DNA from: Cyathus striatus
Taxonomy: Eukaryota > Basidiomycota > Agaricomycetes > Agaricales > Nidulariaceae
Reading direction: 5' to 3'
DNA: 64,000 nt
Assembly (NCBI GenBank): GCA_025738555.1
Contig: JAOVFP010000012.1
Location: 2,170,001 to 2,234,000 of the forward strand
Shown: piece after piece, positions 59,585 through 64,000 of the stretch
Layout: the number at the start of each line of letters is the position of its first letter
Position numbering within the stretch: the stretch's first letter is position 1
Program-made: the position numbers and the translations under genes
Notes under the pieces: generated by a model
The model's input: the letters and a program-made list of their open reading frames with translations, nothing else
The model's database searches: none
Told to the model about the DNA's origin: nothing

Positions 59585-59960
59585 CTATTTTTTCGAACCC
59601 GAAGCCGGGTTGGAAAGAGGCGCGGATCTGCGGGTCGAGGGACCCGCAGAAGCCGACGTAGGAGCCGAAGCGGATATTCCGGATGCCCGGGCTCTAGCCG
59701 CGGAAGAGGCAGAGCGGGGACATTCTTTGGCGCGATGCCCCGGATTACCGCAGAACAAGCATAGATTGTTGTCCATGCGACGCTGACGTTCTTGTGGCAA
59801 AAGTTTGCCATCTCGACCAACCTTGTCATTCAATTCCGGCCTCCGCTGTTGGGGAGGCTGCGAGGAACGAGGTGGGTGACTACCAGCACGGTGGGGATAG
59901 CTCGGACGGGGTGCATATTGGCCCGAAACGAGGCGGGAAGGCGCCGGGGTGACTGCGGGC
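59585..59960 (-). CDS. gag: Gypsy Gag C-terminal part with CCHC knuckle
   Basis: The frame contains a Pro/Ser/Gln-rich linker, then [20 protein letters not shown] with C-x2-C-x4-H-x4-C spacing, an RNA-binding zinc knuckle. It is followed by an Ala/Ser-rich tail. The segment between about 59880 and 60083 carries MIKLAQGIDSRYWERQSE in another phase, so at least two one-base breaks separate this part from the main Gag frame. Confidence 0.85.
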
Positions 59961-60079
59961 GGTTTGTAGTAGCTCTAACAGAGCTATCCGGAACCCGCGG
60001 ACCCCGAGGCTGGTGGGATTCCGCGTACGCTCGGACTGGCGTTCCCAGTACCGACTATCGATCCCTTGAGCTAGTTTAA

Positions 60080-61093
60080 TCATCCCCGCTTTGTGGTAGG
60101 TTTCCCAACATGAGAGATCTCATCCTTAATGCGACCCGGAAACCCGGAATAGAGTCGGTGGCATAAGGACTTATCATCCCAGTCGGTGCGCTGTGCAAGC
60201 CTGTTGAACTGTACAAGATACTTGGACAGTTTCTGTGAATCCTTCATAACGAGGACATCCAGATCATTCTCGGCATCCCCTTCCGGGTTCGCTAACCCGA
60301 AGTTATCCTCTAGCATGACGACGAAAACCTCCCAAGAGTGAAGGAACTCATCATCAGCATAGGGATTGGAGAGGGTCGGCATAACGAGCTGAAGCGCGGT
60401 ATCCCGAAGATATGCGAGAGCGAAGTTGACTTGGGAGTGTCCATCCGAGTATTGGGAAGGATTATTCCGGAAGTAAATTTGGCATTGAGTAATGAACTGC
60501 TCCAACTTCTCAGCACTGGAACCATCAAAAGTATCTGGCTTTTGAACGTTGCGTTCCCGACGTGTTCCCGATGTACCCCGGGCGGATTCCGCAACTCTCA
60601 AAAGAGCTTCGGCAAGCCGGTCTTCCCGGGAGTGGCGCGCAAGAGGTGTGCGCCTGGGATTGTCGACATCATCCTCATCACCATCATCCCCTGAGTCTGA
60701 GGATGGTGGAGACGGAGGATTGGGCTGAGAAGGAGGTGGAGGTGGCGGTCCAATGGTACCACCATCAGAGCCGTGACCCTCGGGAGTGTCCCGGTCTGCT
60801 GCGACTGTACCGTATGGCGGTGGAGTGCCATCCGGAGGAGCCTGAGCAGATCCGAGGTTCCCGGCTGCAGGAACAGAAAGTAGCTGAGCGGAAGTCGAGG
60901 GTGGACCCAGGAAAGTAGCACTAGGAGGTGGTGCTGGGCTGGGTGTAACCCGAGACGGTGTAGAAGGTAGAGAACCTGAAGTACTCCGTGGAGGCTGTTG
61001 CCTCGTAGCTGCACGGGTGGCACGAGCACCCACAGCATTGGTATGACTAGCGGTATGCGCTGTGCGAGTAACCGAAGTCCCAGTTGGAGCCAT
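60080..61093 (-). CDS. gag: Gypsy Gag, N-terminal and capsid part
   Basis: 337 codons from an ATG 36 bases after the 5' LTR. The N-terminal about 150 residues are Pro/Ser/Thr-rich and low complexity, followed by an acidic run (SDSGDDGDEDDVDN). The conserved retrotransposon gag region begins near RNVQKPDTFDGSSAEKLEQF, contains NFALAYLRDTALQLVMP and ends LYSGFPGRIKDEISHVGK. The frame stops just beyond, near 60080, while the Gag sequence continues in the next phase. The shift lies at about 60098-60105. Confidence 0.93.
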   Translation of the reverse strand: MAPTGTSVTRTAHTASHTNAVGARATRAATRQQPPRSTSGSLPSTPSRVTPSPAPPPSATFLGPPSTSAQLLSVPAAGNLGSAQAPPDGTPPPYGTVAADRDTPEGHGSDGGTIGPPPPPPSQPNPPSPPSSDSGDDGDEDDVDNPRRTPLARHSREDRLAEALLRVAESARGTSGTRRERNVQKPDTFDGSSAEKLEQFITQCQIYFRNNPSQYSDGHSQVNFALAYLRDTALQLVMPTLSNPYADDEFLHSWEVFVVMLEDNFGLANPEGDAENDLDVLVMKDSQKLSKYLVQFNRLAQRTDWDDKSLCHRLYSGFPGRIKDEISHVGKPTTKRG

Positions 61094-61116
61094 GATAAAG
61101 AGATATCCAAGGTATC

Positions 61117-61127
61117 AGTATTCGTAT
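61117..61127 (-). other. Putative self-primed primer-binding site
   Basis: On the minus strand ATACGAATACT begins two bases after the 5' LTR. No TGG-starting tRNA-complementary site is present there. The exact 11-base complement AGTATTCGTAT occurs on the same strand inside the LTR at 61459-61469, as expected for Tf1-type self-priming. Confidence 0.65.
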
Positions 61128-61129
61128 AC

Positions 61130-61895
61130 TGTTACGTACCGATTCTCTTCCTGCTTAGAAGTGGTTGCGAAGACACCCGGAGGGTGTGGGAGAACTATAA
61201 CGGAAACCCGAAGTGAGTACGGGTGCGGAAACGTAGAGCGGGAGTGCGGAAAGAACCGTGGCTTCAGCTTGTGTGCTGCGCCGCCTGGATATCCCCAGGG
61301 AATGGTTCGTATTTCGAGTAAGATGATATGTAACAAAGGAAGACGTTCTAGAGTATAAGAGAAGGCTTCGCCACTACACTAGGTAGCGGGAGAGAAACCC
61401 GAAGGAAAACCCGGAGCGGGTTTCGGAACTTAGAGTAGGAAGAAAGTGTACAGAGTTGATACGAATACTAAAGACTACCTATTACAACTGGAAGACTACT
61501 TATACTAAGTAGGAACCTGTAGATACGAATGTAGAAGTATTATACAAAGGACAAGTCAAAGGAGTAAGTAGGAAATGAAGTCTTGGCAAAGCGGAGTAGG
61601 GGCGCAAATGACGCGCTCAGAATGAAGAATAAGGAACTAATCTACAAAGGCCATAATGAAACGTATAAGTAGGAATGGAAGGGAGGAGTAATAGAATGAT
61701 GACGCGGTGAGGCCGTCATAAGAGAAAGTACGTATCCGGGATACCCGATAGAAAACCCGACGGGTTCCGGGTACGTTCCCGGGCGGGAACGTCGGGAAGT
61801 GTAAACCCGAAGCGGGTACGTTCCGGGAACGGACCGGGTATGTTAGAAGGTCACGTGGGAACGTCGGCACGATGTATCCGGACATGGATATAACA
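61130..61895 (-). repeat. 5' LTR of the gypsy element
   Basis: 766 bp, same ends as the 3' LTR. Flanked on the right by AGTCC at 61896-61900. Confidence 0.93.
61459..61504 (-). promoter_or_regulatory. LTR core promoter and predicted transcript start
   Basis: On the minus strand TATAAG (61504-61499) lies about 30-35 bases upstream of AGTATTCGTAT (61469-61459). If transcription starts at that A, the first 11 nucleotides of the RNA complement the primer-binding site. Start-site placement is inference. Confidence 0.5.
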
Positions 61896-61959
61896 AGTCC
61901 ACATGAAGTTTACTAGAGTTCACCTGTAGTCCAGTAGAGTCCAGTAGAGTCCACCTGGA

Positions 61960-62271
61960 TGTCAGAAGTAACAAGAATAGAGGGGGTGGATGGAGAGAGA
62001 ATAGAAGATAATAAGAGCAAGGAAGGTTGATAAAGGAGCAAATAACTCAGACACAAACACTAACACAGACACAAGATGGGGAGGAAACTTGTTATCAACT
62101 ACCAAAGTACAGGGGGTTTATATATACAAGAAAGCACAGCCATGTAACTAAGATAACTAATTGACAGCTGTCAATCTGTCAATCACATATCTGTCAATCA
62201 CAGAACTGTCAAGTATGACAGGTGACAAGTAACAGCTGTCAAAGAAGCTGTGCAACCCTGAATATCTAACA
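61960..62271. mobile_element. Solo LTR, 312 bp, TSD CTGGA
   Basis: Begins TGTCAGAAGTAACAAGAATA and ends CCTGAATATCTAACA. Exact duplications CTGGA lie at 61955-61959 and 62272-62276. It has a TTTATATATAC box and CTGTCAATC repeats. Same family as 40209-40564 and 50378-50667. Confidence 0.9.
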
Positions 62272-62338
62272 CTGGAGTCCAGAAGTCTACCTGAAGTCCA
62301 CCTGATCTCGTGGAGGAGTGCAATATACTGCATTTTTC

Positions 62339-63089
62339 ATAAGTACCTGATACTACATAAGCATGTTCAAATATTTTTGAGCCTTTAGTTAATGTTGCTT
62401 TAGGTACATCTCTAACTTTAGTATGCACATGTAGTGCCCATCCTTTACAGCTCAGTGTCTCACACTCTGCAGCTATAGGACATATTATATGAACAGGATC
62501 GATAATAGCATGAGATACAGGTTTCAGTTGACCTTCAAAAACTTTCCTCTCCTGATTGAAGGGATACAAGTTCAGAAGTCTTGCCATTTCATCTAGTTTA
62601 GTGCCTAACAAAATAGATCTGCCTGTTCGAGTTGTGTGTTCATCAATTTCATTATTTTCAAAGAGATCATCTGAGTCCATGCCAATTTTTTCCTGAATAG
62701 CTCTAGCTAGTAATCTAACCCATGCAGTTGCATCAACATTTTTTTCTCCCTTTAACTTTGCATTCTGCTGTCTTGCATGAAGACTCAACAAATCAACATT
62801 ATCAATCATAGAGAACAATATAACCAATGTGGCAGAGAGTGTGATGTTGGAACCAAAATTTGACAGAATAAATTTACTGAACACATCAAATGTGATGTTA
62901 GGAAATGATTGTTCTCCTGCTGCATGTACTGGTTGAATAAAAATAAATGGAACTAGTATTGCACTTGGGAGTCATTGAAATAGCCAAATTATTAATAACC
63001 AAAATAAAATATGTTGAGTGATTTCTGGCATGAATAGAGCCCATATACAGGTTAAGCACCACAGATATGTCTCAAATATTGCCATCCAA
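62339..63089 (-). pseudogene. CxC5/CxC6-type protein of module D, N-terminal part
   Basis: The hydrophobic start ([12 protein letters not shown]) contains a TGA where module A has TGG (about 62973). The rest, [63 protein letters not shown] and the CxC5 cluster IICP...C...C, is intact to the insertion point at 62330. The spurious residues beyond are repeat-derived. Unlike module A, no break is seen after LHARQQN. Confidence 0.75.
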
Positions 63090-63138
63090 CTGAAAATTCA
63101 TATTGTAAACTATTACAACTCAAGTTTAATATACTTAC
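63090..63138 (-). other. 49-nt intron overlapping the gene X stop codon (module D)
   Basis: The donor GTAAGTATA contains the gene X stop and the acceptor is ATTTTCAG. Length and placement are identical to module A (25331-25379). Confidence 0.65.
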
Positions 63139-63461
63139 TTGTTCTCTTTATCCTCATGAGCTTTCTCATCCTTACCTCCCTTCTCCTCCTTGCTCTTTCC
63201 CTTTCCCTTTCCCTTCCTTTTTTCCTTCTTCTCCTTAAGCCATCTTTTCAAATCCAAAAATGTATAGTAATCTCTTTCAAAGCCCCAAAGATCTAGATCA
63301 GTAGGACTATCCTGATCTTCAGCCAACCAAGACTGCATTGCTGGAAAATCTGCAATCTTATCAAAATTGGAGTAGTTCTCATTCCAGGCTGAGGATTAGA
63401 CAAAAACTGAGACAATTTCTTTCTTTGTGGCCTTGGCAACTGGCCAAGTCCTGTTCTTGTC
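63135..63461 (-). pseudogene. Gene X of module D, C-terminal fragment
   Basis: The minus strand reads DKNRTWPVAKATKKEIVSVF, then MQSWLAEDQDSPTDLDLWGF and a KGKGKGKSKEEK tail ending at the stop in the splice donor. A frame change near 63395 interrupts the SSSAW region. The 5' side is cut at 63461 by an E2-type element, with TTCTTGTC as the adjacent 8-mer. Confidence 0.75.
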
Positions 63462-64000
63462 GAGCACTTTACGGTCCCCCACACGTTTACGTGGAGTCCA
63501 TGTGGACTCCTTGTAAAATTTCAGGAGCCTATGTGGACTCAACATGGAGGATATGTGGAGTGATGTGTTATTGACATTAAAAGGTAGACAGATTTTACAT
63601 GGACTCCATGTGGACTCCACATGAAATCACTAAATTCCACATGGAGTCCGCGGAGTTTAGGAGAACTCCACATGGATTCTCCATATTACATCCAGGTACA
63701 CTCCACATAGACTCCATGTGTAATGACTGTGACAACTGTAACACTATGTAACTCATAGTATTACAGTGTTATATTTGTCACAGTCACTATAGTTGCAACA
63801 GGTTAGCAATTGTCACACTTGTCACATATTGTCATTGAGTGTGACACTATACATTATGTGATACTATACATTGAGTGTGACACTGCATAAAGTGTGACAC
63901 TATGCATTGTGTGTGACACCATGTGTTGAGTGTGACATTGTGTGTTGAGTGTGACACCATGTGTTGAGTGTGACATGCCTGTGTGTTGAGTGTGACATGG
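63462..64000. mobile_element. E2-type TIR element, inverted, cut by window end
   Basis: Begins GAGCACTTTACGGTCCCCCA and follows, base for base with very few differences, the reverse complement of 7179 down to about 6640. It passes from TGGACTCC subterminal repeats into the GTGTGACACCATGTGTTGA array. Inserted in gene X of module D. Confidence 0.88.

Larger units (their letters stand above)
54285..61895 (-). mobile_element. Complete Ty3/gypsy chromovirus, minus strand
   Basis: Two 766-bp LTRs (54285-55050 and 61130-61895) begin TGTTAC and end ATAACA and appear identical on direct reading. The 5-bp duplications AGTCC lie at 54280-54284 and 61896-61900. Order on the minus strand: 5' LTR, primer-binding region, gag with CCHC knuckle, protease, reverse transcriptase, RNase H, integrase, chromodomain, polypurine tract and 3' LTR. 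This is the canonical chromovirus layout. GC content is clearly higher than in the flanks. Several single-base frame breaks occur in gag and pol despite the identical LTRs. Confidence 0.95.
52297..62330. mobile_element. TIR element with nested gypsy and solo LTR, inserted in module D
   Basis: The left terminus is GAGTTCATTGCACTCCTCCA and the right terminus, reverse-complemented, is CAGTATATTGCACTCCTCCA. The 8-bp flanks are CATTTTTT (52289-52296) and CATTTTTC (62331-62338). Module A has CATTTTTC at the unoccupied position. Without the gypsy and solo LTR it is about 2.1 kb and carries only palindromic repeats, so it is a non-autonomous member. It interrupts the CxC gene inside the GVCEKCK motif. 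Confidence 0.78.
49967..64000 (-). mobile_element. Module D: TIR transposon with gene X and CxC gene, heavily nested
   Basis: The 3' terminus is CAGTACTTTACACTCCCCCC at 49967, followed by GGACTCCAGACAGACTC-type repeats. The order, reading leftward, is gene X, CxC gene, 3' region and CAG end, the same as module A. It is interrupted by a solo LTR (50378-50667), a 10-kb nest (52297-62330) and an E2-type element (63462 onward). The GAG end lies beyond the window, so its target duplication cannot be tested. Confidence 0.65.

Noticed and set aside
60090..60110. Programmed -1 frameshift at GGGAAAC between Gag parts
   Set aside because: The heptamer is out of phase for the standard slippery configuration, and several other one-base breaks in the same element point to indels instead.

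Overview
The window looks like a transposon-dominated, AT-rich stretch of a filamentous fungal genome, most likely an agaricomycete basidiomycete. The evidence is the approximately 50-nt GT-AG introns, a Ty3/gypsy chromovirus with a C-terminal chromodomain, genes of the CxC5/CxC6 type that accompany KDZ transposases in basidiomycetes, a Helitron-type Pif1 helicase relic, and a DDE_3 transposase. I see no housekeeping gene, rRNA, true tRNA gene or CRISPR. Several reading frames carry single-base breaks, which may be decay or uncorrected long-read errors.

The main organising principle, inferred from direct sequence comparison, is one family of TIR transposons. One end begins GAGNNCWTTAC and the other CAGTAYWTTAC (or CTGTATATCTC). 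Both continue into CTCCCCCC or CTCCTCC and then GGACTCC-rich subterminal repeats. Three members have exact 8-bp target duplications: 21902-28179 (GATCACCT), 4947-7367 (ATCAATGT) and 5528-7179 (TAATTTCA). A fourth, 52297-62330, matches at 7 of 8 bases. The 6.3-kb member (module A) carries a gene unit: an upstream protein with a Lys-rich tail (here 'gene X') and a CxC5/CxC6-type protein with conserved D, D and E positions. Related units are module C (minus, about 36085-42355), module D (minus, 49967 to beyond the window end) and a fragment B (28796-30114). In A, C and D the stop codon of gene X lies inside a 5' splice site, and splicing would fuse gene X in frame to the CxC protein.

Layout: 1-4.6 kb holds minisatellites and a gypsy integrase/chromodomain relic interrupted by a TA-flanked element. 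4.9-7.4 kb holds two nested non-autonomous elements filled with TGTCACA minisatellite. 7.4-21.9 kb is mostly uncharacterised sequence with one possible multi-exon gene, a WD40-like relic and repeat arrays. 21.9-28.2 kb is module A. 28.2-36 kb holds satellites, CxC relic B, a TA-flanked 934-bp TIR element and a long inverted repeat. 36-42.4 kb is module C. 42.4-49 kb is a Helitron-type helicase split by about 3.6 kb of insertions carrying an unknown basidiomycete-type gene and a DDE_3 transposase. 50-64 kb is module D, opened by a 10-kb nest of elements that includes a complete gypsy element (54285-61895) with identical-looking 766-bp LTRs, plus solo LTRs.

The nesting gives a relative chronology: satellites, then modules A, C and D, then non-autonomous TIR elements, then solo LTRs and the gypsy insertion. 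Near-identity of the elements at 5528-7179 and 63462-64000 indicates recent movement of the TIR family.
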